This document shows positions 1-7,706 of a stretch of DNA of 64,000 bases, one piece after another. The notes beneath the pieces were generated by a model. It was not told where the DNA came from and did not search any database. It worked only from the letters and a program-made list of their open reading frames with translations. The position numbers and the translations under genes were made by a program. This DNA comes from DASRDB01 sp035652815 (GTDB lineage: Bacteria; Chloroflexota; Ktedonobacteria; Ktedonobacterales; Ktedonobacteraceae). The DNA is taken from the NCBI GenBank assembly GCA_035652815.1, contig DASRDB010000019.1, positions 595,945-659,944 of the forward strand, in the 5' to 3' direction. Each line of letters opens with the position of its first letter. Within the stretch, counting starts at the first letter, position 1.

Positions 1-232
1 GGGCCGCCAGAAGCAGCACTACGATGATAAGGGAAAAGAGCGCACTGAGCAGGCGCGAGCGACGCCGTTGTTCCTGTCCCTCTATACTTGCGCTAAATCT
101 ACTTACATCCGGTCCGCTCAACTTGAGCCAGGCATCCACCAGGCGTTGTAGCATATTTTTTTGCGCTGTCTGCGGCGCATCAATGGGGAACACGCTCTCC
201 TGTAAGAAAGGCTGTTTATGATTCATTGACAT
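1..232 (-). CDS. N-terminus of a membrane protein (cut by window edge)
   Basis: Reading the minus strand from ATG at 232 (in-frame second ATG at 226) gives 77 open codons to the window edge. The first ~50 residues are hydrophilic (DAPQTAQKNMLQRLVDAWLK), then a basic QRRRSR stretch is followed by a hydrophobic segment (LLSALFSLIIVVLLLAA), i.e. a cytoplasmic N-terminus and a first membrane helix. The start is preceded by GAGAG. Such a start is common in multi-helix sensor kinases of this phylum, but that is only a guess; the body of the protein lies outside the window. It is divergent from the P450 gene. Confidence 0.55.
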   Translation of the reverse strand, partial: MSMNHKQPFLQESVFPIDAPQTAQKNMLQRLVDAWLKLSGPDVSRFSASIEGQEQRRRSRLLSALFSLIIVVLLLAA

Positions 233-550
233 CAAGAAAACTCTCTAGGAAACCCAATACGAATACAACGATCAAGCGCAGCCAGTTGCTCGAATCTGGC
301 TATTCGAGTAAAAACGACTGGCCACTTATATCTCTTTATGTCAAGGCAAGTTTAGCGTAAACACAAGAGAAACGCAAGCTGAATAGTAATTTTGAAGCTT
401 GACCTGTAAATCTCAAACCTCAACCCTTGATTCGCGTCCTTTTAAGTGATACATTCACAACCATAGACAGTTGTCTCTGTATTTCTTTGCATCATACTTT
501 TCCTGTAGCGAAGCAGGAAAAACGGGACAGGCGGTCCTACAGGAGCGATC
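233..550. other. Divergent intergenic region
   Basis: 318 bp between two divergent genes, so it should hold both promoters; I see no clear -35/-10 pair. A short inverted repeat (TTTTCCTG 498-505, CAGGAAAA 514-521) lies in the P450 leader, and ACAGGAG at 539-545 is the P450 ribosome binding site. Confidence 0.4.
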
Positions 551-1322
551 ATGACCGAAGCTGCCATTGTACCCGAAGGTATTCCAGTAATCTCTGCTGA
601 CCCGTTCTCGCTCGAGAATCTGGTCAACCCCCGTTCTTTGCATGAGCACCTGCGAGAAGCTGGCCCGGTGGTGTATCTGGACCGCTATCGTATCTGGGCA
701 ATGGCGCGTTACGAAGAGGTGAATGCCGCGCTCAAGGACTGGGAAACCTATTCGTCGGCATCTGGGGCGGGCTTGAGTAATTTCCGTAAGGAAAAGCCCT
801 GGCGCGTGCCGAGCCTGCTATTGGAAGCAGACCCACCAGCACATACACGCGCGCGTGAGGTCGTAGGGCCTATCCTGGCTCCCCCTGCACTGAGGAAGCT
901 GCAACCCGAGTTTGAGCGCGAGGCCAATGCACTCGTGGAACGCCTTATTGAGCTGGGCAGTTTCAATGCGGTGGCGCAACTGGCGGAAGTGTATCCGCTA
1001 AAGGTGTTTGCAGATGCCGTCGGCGTACCTGAGGAGGGCCGCGAAAACCTGCTGCCGTATGCCAACATGGTTTTCAATGCCTTTGGTCCGCGCAATGAGT
1101 TACTGGCGCAGGCGATGGCGAAGGCTCAGCCTGTTCAGCAGTGGATTACCGCAAGCTGCCAGCGAGAGTCTCTGCGTCCTGGTAGTTTTGGCGCGCAGAT
1201 CTGGGAGACGGTTGATAAGGGCAAAGTTCCCCAGGAATGGGCACCGCTACTTGTGCGCTCGCTGCTCAGCGCCGGTATCGATACGACGGTCAACGGCCTC
1301 GCTGCTGCTATTTATGCGGTTA
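551..1322 (+). pseudogene. Cytochrome P450, N-terminal part of a split gene
   Basis: About 257 codons of a bacterial class I-type P450, from ATG 551 to the I-helix, where the oxygen-activating motif AGIDTT is followed by VNGLAAAIYAV. Sequence homologous to P450 stops there and reading runs into foreign DNA, ending at a stop at 1445-1447 (298-aa fusion). The heme-binding C-terminus lies 2.1 kb downstream, so the product cannot bind heme and the gene is dead unless the insertion excises precisely. P450 family members of this type are about 400 residues; the two halves total about 380, so roughly 20-25 codons between the I and K helices are missing. No redox partner gene is adjacent. Confidence 0.85.
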
Positions 1323-1399
1323 CAGACAAAATAATCCCCTTCTTGACTTTCTCAGAACGAAATACAGTATTCGGCAGGAAACAGCCGAAGGCACACGCT

Positions 1400-1606
1400 C
1401 TAATCATCCGGTATTGTCTCTATGAGGTCGCTTGCTTGCACTCCTAAAGCCTTAGCTAGCTTATCCAATGTGGCTGTGCTTATTTCTTTTGTGGGGTCGT
1501 CCCAAATACGTTGTACAGTTTTTAGGTCAACATCAGCACGTCTGGACAGTCTGGACTTGTTTAATCCTTGTTTTTCGGCGACTTCCTTCACGCGTAACCT
1601 TATCAT
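1400..1606 (-). CDS. XRE-family helix-turn-helix regulator, 68 aa
   Basis: A single-domain Cro/C1-type DNA-binding protein: VAEKQGLNKSRLSRRADVDLKTVQRI is the helix-turn-helix and the C-terminal half (ISTATLDKLAKALGVQASDLIE) the closing helices of the fold. The start ATG (1604-1606) has AGGGAG nine bases upstream. It lies inside the insertion, divergent from the 70-aa gene and tnpB, so it is placed to repress the intergenic promoter at 1682-1711. It could equally be an antitoxin, but no toxin-like gene is next to it. Confidence 0.8.
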   Translation of the reverse strand: MIRLRVKEVAEKQGLNKSRLSRRADVDLKTVQRIWDDPTKEISTATLDKLAKALGVQASDLIETIPDD

Positions 1607-1681
1607 ACCTGCTACTCCCTCTCATGGTGCCTGCATTGTAGCAGAACGGACACGTTTAACGCAATGGATAAGACTGGACAC

Positions 1682-1720
1682 TTGACAAGGCCAACATTAG
1701 GATGTTAGTATTTAAATACT
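1682..1720 (+). promoter_or_regulatory. Promoter with palindromic -10 operator
   Basis: TTGACA (1682-1687) is followed after 18 bases by TAGTAT (1706-1711), reading toward the 70-aa gene and tnpB. The -10 is overlapped by a perfect 14-bp palindrome AGTATTTAAATACT (1707-1720), a plausible operator for the divergent XRE protein. GGACAC occurs twice just upstream (1648-1680). The function is inferred from position and symmetry only. Confidence 0.45.
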
Positions 1721-1829
1721 GGTATCGTAAGGTGTACAGTTAAATCCTGAACAGGAGAGGAGATAGCTTTAGACTAACCAACCAGCATCGTTGAAGGTTG
1801 TCAACCACGCAAGGAAGTGAGGAAAAACA

Positions 1830-2042
1830 ATGCTGAACATAAACCATGCACGGCGGGGAACGGTTTCATATGTTGGGAAGCTCGTCTTATTTGTTACTCC
1901 GATGGGAGAGATTGTAGTTATGTCCGGCAATCAGCGTATGACTGTCTCACGCGAAGAAGCTCAAGAACTATTTGACTACTTGCTTGGCTTTGCAAGTAAG
2001 TTCCAGACAAGCAAGCAGGCACTTCCGGTTTCAATGGGCTAA
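1830..2042 (+). CDS. Small protein of unknown function, 70 aa
   Basis: Starts at ATG 1830 behind GGAAGTGAGGAAAA. I do not recognise the family. The N-terminal half is beta-like (VSYVGKLVLFVTPMGEIVVM) and the C-terminal half looks helical (SREEAQELFDYLLGFASKF). It lies between the XRE gene and tnpB in the same orientation as tnpB, 96 bp upstream, so it is probably cargo of the insertion and may be co-transcribed with tnpB. Confidence 0.55.
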   Translation: MLNINHARRGTVSYVGKLVLFVTPMGEIVVMSGNQRMTVSREEAQELFDYLLGFASKFQTSKQALPVSMG

Positions 2043-2094
2043 AAAAAGAGTCTCAAGAGCGTCTTTGTAGAACAGTAACTGTCTAGAGCAACAA

Positions 2095-2117
2095 GGGACG
2101 GGAAATGTTTCCGTCCC
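2095..2117 (+). terminator. Hairpin between the 70-aa gene and tnpB
   Basis: GGGACG and GAAA pair with TTTC and CGTCCC (one G bulge). No T-tract follows, so it may limit read-through or shield the tnpB start rather than be a full terminator. Confidence 0.35.
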
Positions 2118-2138
2118 TCTCTCAAAAAAGCGTGTTTC

Positions 2139-3410
2139 ATGAGCATCAAAGCCTACAAGTATCGTATCTATACAAATACAACTACAACCAACAAGCTGCA
2201 ATGGGTGCTTGATCGGTGCCGCGAACTCTATAATGCCGGGTTGCAGGAACGGCGTGACGCCTACGAGCTAGTAGTCAAGCGGCATCCCGGCTACTATGAC
2301 GAGGAAACTCGTAAGCAGCTGACTAGAGAGCATACGATTGGCTACTACGAGCAGCAGCGCGAACTGGTAGACGTGAAAGAGTTACGGCCAGAGTACCAGG
2401 AGATCGCTTCTCACGTGCTGCAAAATGTGATCTTACGTCTCAAACGGGCCTATGACCGCTTCTTTCGGCGTGTGCAGAATGGTGAGCAGCCCGGCTATCC
2501 CAGATTTCAGGGGAAGAACCGCTATAACTCGTTCTGTTATCCCGATGGCGCTGGCTGGAAACTGGAAGCACAAGAGCGTCCGGCAGTCAAAAAAGGCATA
2601 GTTAGGGTCAACTTGAAACTCACGAAGATTGGCACGGTTAAACTGCACCTGCACCGGAATATAGAAGGTACCATCAAAACTTTGACCATCAAACGCGAGG
2701 GAGAACACTGGTACGCAATCTTTACCTGTGAAATTGACCAGCCCGAACCCTTACCTACCAGCCACGAAGATGTGGGTATTGATTTAGGTGTGACTCATTT
2801 TGCGGCGCTCTCCAATGGAGAGTTCATTGACCATCCCCACTATTTGCGCAAAGCCGAAAAGAAGCTCGTTAAAGCACATCAAGCTCTCTCACGAAAGAGA
2901 CGCGGGAGCCATAGGCGCAAGAAAGCAGTACAACAAGTAGTCAAATGCCACCGCCAAATCGCCAATCAACGCAAGGACTTTCAGCACAAAGCCTCACGGA
3001 AGCTCGTCAATCGCTATCAGGTGATTGTCTTTGAAGACTTGCAGGTGAAAAACCTTACGAAAGCACCAGCTCCCAAACAAGATGAAAATGGGAAGTATGT
3101 TCCCAATGGAGCGGCAGCCAAAGCTGGATTAAACAAAAGTATTCTCGATGCCGGGTGGAGTATGTTTACAGCGATGGTGAGCGTCAAGGCAGCATGGGCC
3201 GGGCGCACGGTCATCTTTGTAGACCCATCGAAAACATCTCAGATTTGCCCCAATTGCGGAAACATTCGCAAAAAGACCATAGATGAACGGTGGCATTCCT
3301 GCGAGTGTGGGTGTGAACTGGATCGGGACACAGCATCAGCCAAGGTCATCTTAGACCTGGGACGCAAACATCTTTTGGTCGGGACGCGGCCAACGTCAGC
3401 AACGGCGTAG
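2139..3410 (+). CDS. tnpB: TnpB RNA-guided nuclease (OrfB family), 423 aa
   Basis: TnpB proteins are RNA-guided DNA nucleases of IS200/IS605 elements and ancestors of Cas12. Visible parts: N-terminal helix-turn-helix region (TNKLQWVLDRCRELYNAGL), OrfB central region, RuvC Asp D215 in GIDLGVTHFA, Glu E299 in VFEDLQVKNL, a four-cysteine zinc finger CPNCG...CEC, and the third acidic motif DRD (395-397). The usual Asn after DRD (DRDxNAA) is replaced by Ala-Ser (DRDTASAKVI), seen in part of the family. All three catalytic residues appear present, so the nuclease is probably active. There is no clear Shine-Dalgarno site before ATG 2139. The 3' end of the gene runs into the putative guide-RNA scaffold. 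Confidence 0.93.
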   Translation: MSIKAYKYRIYTNTTTTNKLQWVLDRCRELYNAGLQERRDAYELVVKRHPGYYDEETRKQLTREHTIGYYEQQRELVDVKELRPEYQEIASHVLQNVILRLKRAYDRFFRRVQNGEQPGYPRFQGKNRYNSFCYPDGAGWKLEAQERPAVKKGIVRVNLKLTKIGTVKLHLHRNIEGTIKTLTIKREGEHWYAIFTCEIDQPEPLPTSHEDVGIDLGVTHFAALSNGEFIDHPHYLRKAEKKLVKAHQALSRKRRGSHRRKKAVQQVVKCHRQIANQRKDFQHKASRKLVNRYQVIVFEDLQVKNLTKAPAPKQDENGKYVPNGAAAKAGLNKSILDAGWSMFTAMVSVKAAWAGRTVIFVDPSKTSQICPNCGNIRKKTIDERWHSCECGCELDRDTASAKVILDLGRKHLLVGTRPTSATA

Positions 3411-3462
3411 AAGCTCCCGTTTTCTAAACGGGGTACGTTCACGAAACGATACGCTGGGAGTC
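3330..3462 (+). ncRNA. Putative omega RNA (TnpB guide RNA) at the right end
   Basis: In this superfamily the guide RNA overlaps the end of tnpB, ends in a right-end hairpin, and its guide is the flanking host DNA. Here the hairpin CCCGTTT-TCT-AAACGGG is at 3416-3432, the element appears to end with TTCAC at 3438-3442, and the guide would be 3443-3462 or so, inside the P450 K-helix codons. The 5' limit is approximate. Confidence 0.5.
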
Positions 3463-3811
3463 TCCAGTGCAGACTTTCTTCCGCACTACAACCCGCGATG
3501 TCGAGATTGCCGGTGCGCGCATACCCGAGGGCGAGAAGGTGCTGCTGTTTCTCGGCGCGGCCAACCGCGACCCCCGGCGCTGGGAAGACCCCGACCGCTT
3601 TGATATTCGTCGCAATGCCAATGGTCACGTTGGCTTCGGCATGGGCATTCATCGCTGCGTAGGGCAAACCGTTGCCCGTGTGGAGGGTGAAATCATGCTG
3701 GCAGCGCTTGCGAAGCGCGTGGAACGCATCGAAATAAGCGGGAAACCAGAGCGCAAGGCGAATAACACCCTGCTTGCCTGGAACAGTATTCCCGTCACCA
3801 TCTACTCTTGA
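3443..3811 (+). pseudogene. Cytochrome P450, C-terminal part of the split gene
   Basis: In frame from 3443 the sequence reads ETIRWESPVQTFFRTTTRD, i.e. the K-helix ExxR motif, then the heme-binding loop FGMGIHRCVGQ with the cysteine ligand, and the L helix to a TGA at 3809-3811. This completes the fold started at 551. A GTG at 3467 could start translation but would give only a heme-loop fragment. The last codon overlaps the -35 box of the following promoter. Confidence 0.85.
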
Positions 3812-3836
3812 CATTGACAGACGTCCTGAGTATACT
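3808..3836 (+). promoter_or_regulatory. Promoter of the sulfite reductase leader
   Basis: TTGACA (3808-3813), 17-base spacer, TATACT (3831-3836): near-consensus sigma-70-type promoter overlapping the P450 stop codon. Initiation near 3843 would give a leader of about 520 nt before the sulfite reductase start. Confidence 0.7.
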
Positions 3837-3883
3837 TACTTACAAGACAAAAGTATCCAACAATTGAATAGAAGCTTGATGCT

Positions 3884-4042
3884 CTCCTCAGAGAGGTGGA
3901 GGGTGACAGATCGTTGGAATATGGTATTTCCATGTGCGGCGTAGCTGAAAGGATGCCATAGCAGCGGTAGAATCCTTAATAATGAGGGGATATAGCAATG
4001 CGGCAACCCCTGGTTCTCAGGGGTTTTTGTATGCGCATTGCT
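3884..4042 (+). promoter_or_regulatory. Riboswitch-like leader element with terminator
   Basis: A closing helix CTCCTCA (3884-3890) / TGAGGGG (3983-3989) encloses GAGAGGTGGAGGG, a hairpin TGGAATA/TATTTCCA (3914-3931) and a GGAT/ATCC hairpin (3951-3975). Next comes a terminator: AACCCCTG (4005-4012), loop, CAGGGGTT and Ts to 4028. GGGG of the closing helix can alternatively pair with CCCC of the terminator, the usual switch logic. Nine-base arms AGCAATGCG (3994-4002) and CGCATTGCT (4034-4042) surround the terminator. The first motif resembles the SAM-I core, but the conserved GGCAACC is not at the expected place, so no class is assigned. Confidence 0.45.
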
Positions 4043-4062
4043 AAGCAGATAGGCTGATAAAG

Positions 4063-4337
4063 ACTTAGAAGAGGACGAGTAAACGATACGACTGGTTACA
4101 GAGAGTTGGCGCTGCTGAGATGCCAGCCCATGTCGGCGTTGAAGATGCACCTCGGAGTTGCAGGTTGAACATCCCATTGGATGAGTAGACCGCGCCGGTT
4201 GGCCCCGTTAGCGGCTGGAGTGTTCCGATATGTGAAGAACACTCAGTAAGTTTGGCGTTGTGAGACGTCAATGAATCAGGGTGGAACCGCGAAGTTACTA
4301 GTATTCCTCGCCCCTGCCAGGGGCGAGGAATTTTTTT
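4063..4337 (+). promoter_or_regulatory. T-box riboswitch, probably cysteine-specific
   Basis: The conserved T-box AGGGTGGAACCGCG is at 4278-4291. Stem I features include AGAGAG (4112-4117 region) and GAA-GA-TGC-ACCTCGGAG, placing TGC (Cys) at 4146-4148 as specifier, followed by a purine. The T-box is followed by a 12-bp terminator stem (4304-4315/4319-4330) and seven Ts. Uncharged tRNA-Cys would favour antitermination and expression of the sulfite reductase operon. Confidence 0.85.
4304..4337 (+). terminator. T-box terminator
   Basis: Perfect 12-bp stem TTCCTCGCCCCT / AGGGGCGAGGAA with a 3-nt loop, then TTTTTTT. Mutually exclusive with the T-box antiterminator. Confidence 0.9.
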
Positions 4338-4364
4338 GTGCCAATTTTCAGGAAGGAGTATCGC

Positions 4365-6116
4365 ATGTCTGACGAGGAGAGAACGACGAATAATCTCGTA
4401 CATCTTGGCCCCGGCGTAGGAAGTAAGGTAGAGCGAGTTAAGCTCGAAAGCAAGTACCTGCGCGGACAATTAGCAGAAGAATTGGAGCAGGATACCACGC
4501 ATTTTACCGACCCGCAGGTTCAGCTCCTCAAGTTTTCAGGAGTGTATCAGCAGGAAGACAGGGATGTGCGTGCTGTGCGCCGGACTGCTGGCGGTGAGAA
4601 GGCATACCAGTTTATGGTACGTTCGCGCATTCCCGGTGGTGTGCTGACTGCCGAACAGTACCTGGTCGAGGATGAACTGGCTGACCGCTACGGTAATGGA
4701 ACTTTGCGTATTACCACTCGCCAGGGTTTTCAACTACATGGCGTGCTAAAAGGAGAGCTGCGCGAGACGATTCGCGAAATCAATAAAGCCTTGCTCTCGA
4801 CGTTGGCCGCCTGTGGCGATGTGAACCGTAATGTCATGGCCTGTCCGGCGCTGCGCAATACTCCAGCTCAGGCACAAATAGAACAGGTCGCCCATCGCAT
4901 TGCCATGCACCTTGCTCCACGTGGTGGAGCATATCACGAAATCTGGATCGATGGAGAGAAGGTAGACACGGTAGAAACGCCCGAAAATCCTGAACCCATC
5001 TATGGCCCGACCTATCTCCCGCGTAAATTCAAAATAGGTATTGCCTATCCCGGCGATAACTGCGTCGATATCTACACGCAGGACATCGGCCTTGTTGCTT
5101 TCCTGGATGAGGGCGATACGTTGGCTGGCTTCACCGTTCTCATCGGAGGCGGCATGGGCATGACGCATGGAAAGACCGAAACCTACCCGCGCCTGGCAAC
5201 TCCATTATGTGATATCTCCCTCGAAGAGGTTCTGCCCGTAGTGGAAACGATTGTCGCCGTCCAGCGCGATTATGGCGACCGGCAGAATCGCAAGCACGCC
5301 CGTATGAAGTACGTGGTGGAGGAGCGCGGTATCGAATGGTTCCGCGCCGAAGTTGAACGGCGGCTCGGCTATGCATTGCAAGACCCGCGCCCGGTTCATT
5401 TTCATGATGTTGAAGATCACCTGGGCTGGCACGAGCAGGGCAATGGACGCTGGTTCCTCGGCCTGTATGTCGAAAATGGGCGTATCAACGATGTTCCAAC
5501 ACGCCGTATCAAGACCGGCCTGCGCCATGTGGTCGAACAATTTCGCCCCAGCATTCGCCTGACTGGACAGCAAAATATTCTGTTGACTGACCTGGATAAA
5601 ACACAACGCGCTCCATTGGAGGCCCTGCTGGCGGAATACGGGATTTCCAGTGATCCACAGGCAGCGAGAACCGCACGTTTTGCGATGGCCTGTCCCGCCC
5701 TTCCAACCTGCGGCCTGGCGCTGGCTGAGGCTGAGCGCGTGCTGCCAGATGTGGTGCGTGAGGTCGAGGCAGACCTGGTTGACCTGGGACTTGCTTCCGT
5801 ACCCCTGAGCATCCGTATGACAGGCTGTCCGAATGGCTGTGCCAGGCCTTATATGGGAGATATCGGTATCGTTGGGCGCACCAAAGATGTGTATAACATC
5901 TATGTAGGCGGCGACTGGGCCAATACCCGCCTGAACACGCTCTATGCCCCGCTTGTGCGCCTGCATGACCTGGCCGCAACCATCCGTCCACTGCTGCGTC
6001 TCTGGCGAGATGAACGCCTACCTGAAGAGACGTTCGGCGATTTCTGCCACCGGGTCGGTATCGAGCAATTGCAAGCCCGCGTAAAAGAACAGCAGGTTGT
6101 AGAAGTTGAGAGCTAG
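4365..6116 (+). CDS. cysI: Assimilatory sulfite reductase, hemoprotein subunit, 583 aa
   Basis: Reduces sulfite to sulfide with six electrons in cysteine synthesis. The N-terminus (KVERVKLESKYLRGQ...LLKFSGVYQQEDRD) is that of the CysI/Sir family, and the siroheme-[4Fe-4S] ligands are visible as C443-x5-C449 (ACPALPTCG) and C488-x3-C492 (TGCPNGC). Length fits the family. The start at 4365 has GGAAGGAG six bases upstream; an upstream in-frame GTG at 4338 lies in the terminator tail. No flavoprotein (CysJ) is nearby, so a ferredoxin-dependent enzyme is possible. Nitrite reductases share the fold, but the cysteine T-box and N-terminal motif favour sulfite. First gene of an operon with sirC and cobA. 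Confidence 0.9.
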   Translation: MSDEERTTNNLVHLGPGVGSKVERVKLESKYLRGQLAEELEQDTTHFTDPQVQLLKFSGVYQQEDRDVRAVRRTAGGEKAYQFMVRSRIPGGVLTAEQYLVEDELADRYGNGTLRITTRQGFQLHGVLKGELRETIREINKALLSTLAACGDVNRNVMACPALRNTPAQAQIEQVAHRIAMHLAPRGGAYHEIWIDGEKVDTVETPENPEPIYGPTYLPRKFKIGIAYPGDNCVDIYTQDIGLVAFLDEGDTLAGFTVLIGGGMGMTHGKTETYPRLATPLCDISLEEVLPVVETIVAVQRDYGDRQNRKHARMKYVVEERGIEWFRAEVERRLGYALQDPRPVHFHDVEDHLGWHEQGNGRWFLGLYVENGRINDVPTRRIKTGLRHVVEQFRPSIRLTGQQNILLTDLDKTQRAPLEALLAEYGISSDPQAARTARFAMACPALPTCGLALAEAERVLPDVVREVEADLVDLGLASVPLSIRMTGCPNGCARPYMGDIGIVGRTKDVYNIYVGGDWANTRLNTLYAPLVRLHDLAATIRPLLRLWRDERLPEETFGDFCHRVGIEQLQARVKEQQVVEVES

Positions 6117-6131
6117 TGAGGTAAGAGAAGC

Positions 6132-6839
6132 ATGCCAAATTATTATCCACTTATGCTGAATGTGCGAGGCAGGCCTGCCATCGTTATCGGCGGTGATCGC
6201 GTAGCTTCAGAGAAGGCGGCAGCGCTCGTTGCCTGTGGAGCGCAGGTGACTGTGCAGAGCGAAGATTTTGGCCCGGAACTACTTACGCGGGCCGAACAAG
6301 GCTCACTCATATTGAAGCGCAAAACCTACGAGCCAGGCGATTTGCAGGGCGCGTTTGTGGTGGTGGCGTCCACGCATGATCCCCTGTTGATACAGGCCAT
6401 CTGGACAGAAACGCAGGAGCGAGGGCAACTGGTCAATATCGTTGATGTGCCGGAATATTGCTCGTTCATTGTGCCCTCAATTCTGCGGCGCGGGCAATTG
6501 ACGATTGCGGTTTCCACTGAAGGGGCGAGTCCGGCCCTTGCCAAGCGCGTCAGACAGGGGCTTGAGGAATGGTTTTCGCCTGCCTATGGCAGCTATGTGG
6601 AACTGGCCGCGCTTGCGAGAGCGGAACTGCGAAAAAAGGGCGTCTCCTACGAGGAGCGAGATGACTTTTTCAGGGACTACTTTGCCTCTGACGTACTGGC
6701 AAACCTGGAGGCAGGGAATTGCTGGCAGGCGGCGAGTATCACCTCGACGCTCCTTTACGCCTATGGTGTTGATGTTCCGTCGCATGAACTGCTGGCAGTC
6801 CTGGAAGAGGAGAATGCTCATGGCGTTGGTTCTAGATGA
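6132..6839 (+). CDS. sirC: Precorrin-2 dehydrogenase / sirohydrochlorin ferrochelatase, 235 aa
   Basis: Corresponds to the N-terminal (CysG-B/Met8) part of siroheme synthase: oxidises precorrin-2 with NAD+ and, in bifunctional members, inserts iron. The Rossmann start YYPLMLNVRGRPAIVIGGDRVASEKA and the VNIVDVPEYCSFIVPSILRRG and STEGASPALAKRVR motifs are diagnostic. GAGGTAAGAG precedes the ATG; the gene follows sulfite reductase by 15 bp and overlaps cobA by 20 bp, so the three make the siroheme the reductase needs. About 20 residues longer than the minimal enzyme at the C-terminus. Confidence 0.92.
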   Translation: MPNYYPLMLNVRGRPAIVIGGDRVASEKAAALVACGAQVTVQSEDFGPELLTRAEQGSLILKRKTYEPGDLQGAFVVVASTHDPLLIQAIWTETQERGQLVNIVDVPEYCSFIVPSILRRGQLTIAVSTEGASPALAKRVRQGLEEWFSPAYGSYVELAALARAELRKKGVSYEERDDFFRDYFASDVLANLEAGNCWQAASITSTLLYAYGVDVPSHELLAVLEEENAHGVGSR

Positions 6840-7665
6840 ACAGACAAAAGGTAGAGAATGCATCAGTACAATAGATAAGCCACCTCTGAACGAGCATAGC
6901 AAGTTGGGCAAGGTGTTTCTGGTTGGCGCGGGTCCTGGCGACCCTGAATTGATTACCCTCAAGGGGCTGCGCTGTCTCCGGCAGGCCGACGTAGTGGTTT
7001 ATGATCGCCTGATAAGCGCCGAACTATTGGATGAGGTGCCAGCTTATGCAGAACGTGTGTTTGTTGGCAAAGCGTCCGGGCACCATATCCTGAAACAGGA
7101 AGAGATCAATGCACTGCTCATCACGTTTGCAAAACGCGGGAATCTTGTGGTGCGCCTGAAAGGCGGCGACCCCTGCGTCTTTGGGCGTGGAGGTGAGGAG
7201 GCCCTGGAACTTGCTCAAGCGGGCATTCCGTTCGAGATTGTCCCCGGCATCAGTTCGGCCATTGCAGTGCCTGCCTATGCCGGTATTCCCATCACTTCAC
7301 GCGGCCTGTCCTCTTCAGTCACGATTGTCACTGGACATGAGCAGAGCGATTCAACCAGCGTGAACTGGGAGGCGTTGGCGAAAGTGGGTGGGACGCTGGT
7401 AATCCTGATGGGAAAAGAAACGCTTTCGCGCATCACACTCTACCTGCTCGATGGCGGATTGAATCCTGCTACTCCGGCAGCAGTGATCGAACAGGGAACG
7501 CTTCCCCAGCAACGTGTGGTGACAGGCACGCTCGAGAATATTGCGCAACTTGCCAGAACGGCGCGTATCCAATCGCCATCCCTGGTTGTCATCGGCCCTG
7601 TGGTGGCCCTGAGTGAGTCGCTGGCCTGGTATGAGGCGCTCATACCGCAGTTGATGAATGTCTAG
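6820..7665 (+). CDS. cobA: Uroporphyrinogen-III C-methyltransferase, 281 aa
   Basis: SAM-dependent methylation of uroporphyrinogen III at C2 and C7 to precorrin-2. The SUMT signature VFLVGAGPGDPELITLKG and the motif VRLKGGDPCVFGRGGEE are present, with GIPITSRGLSSSVTIVTGH further on; the length matches SUMT plus a ~30-residue N-terminal extension. Start chosen at ATG 6820 (MALVLDEQ), with GGAAGAGGAG upstream inside sirC. The 20-bp overlap suggests translational coupling. Supplies siroheme for the sulfite reductase in the same operon. Confidence 0.93.
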   Translation: MALVLDEQTKGRECISTIDKPPLNEHSKLGKVFLVGAGPGDPELITLKGLRCLRQADVVVYDRLISAELLDEVPAYAERVFVGKASGHHILKQEEINALLITFAKRGNLVVRLKGGDPCVFGRGGEEALELAQAGIPFEIVPGISSAIAVPAYAGIPITSRGLSSSVTIVTGHEQSDSTSVNWEALAKVGGTLVILMGKETLSRITLYLLDGGLNPATPAAVIEQGTLPQQRVVTGTLENIAQLARTARIQSPSLVVIGPVVALSESLAWYEALIPQLMNV

Positions 7666-7706
7666 CGGCGAACCTGGGAACGTATAGAGAAAGGATTTCA
7701 GAAACT

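Larger units (their letters stand above)
1323..3442 (+). mobile_element. TnpB-carrying insertion (IS200/IS605 superfamily, IS1341-like)
   Basis: The segment separating the two P450 halves carries an XRE regulator (minus), a 70-aa gene and tnpB, and no TnpA-type transposase, which is typical of non-autonomous TnpB elements. The right end is well defined: a perfect 7-bp hairpin (3416-3432) followed by TACGTTCAC, after which P450 coding resumes at 3443 with ETIRWESP. The left end is placed where P450 similarity stops (about 1322) and is uncertain by tens of bases; the left part may be older cargo or a separate event. Transposition by this superfamily normally leaves no target loss, so the missing P450 codons are odd. 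Confidence 0.6.

Noticed and set aside
551..1447. A 298-aa intact P450
   Set aside because: The last ~40 codons are foreign and the heme-binding cysteine region is 2 kb away.
3884..4010. Canonical SAM-I riboswitch before sulfite reductase
   Set aside because: GAGAGGTGGAGGG and a closing helix fit, but the invariant GGCAACC is not in the right place (only at 4002-4008, inside the terminator region), so I report an unclassified element instead.
4365..6116. Nitrite reductase NirA
   Set aside because: Same fold, but the N-terminal motif, lack of nitrate genes and the cysteine T-box favour sulfite reductase.
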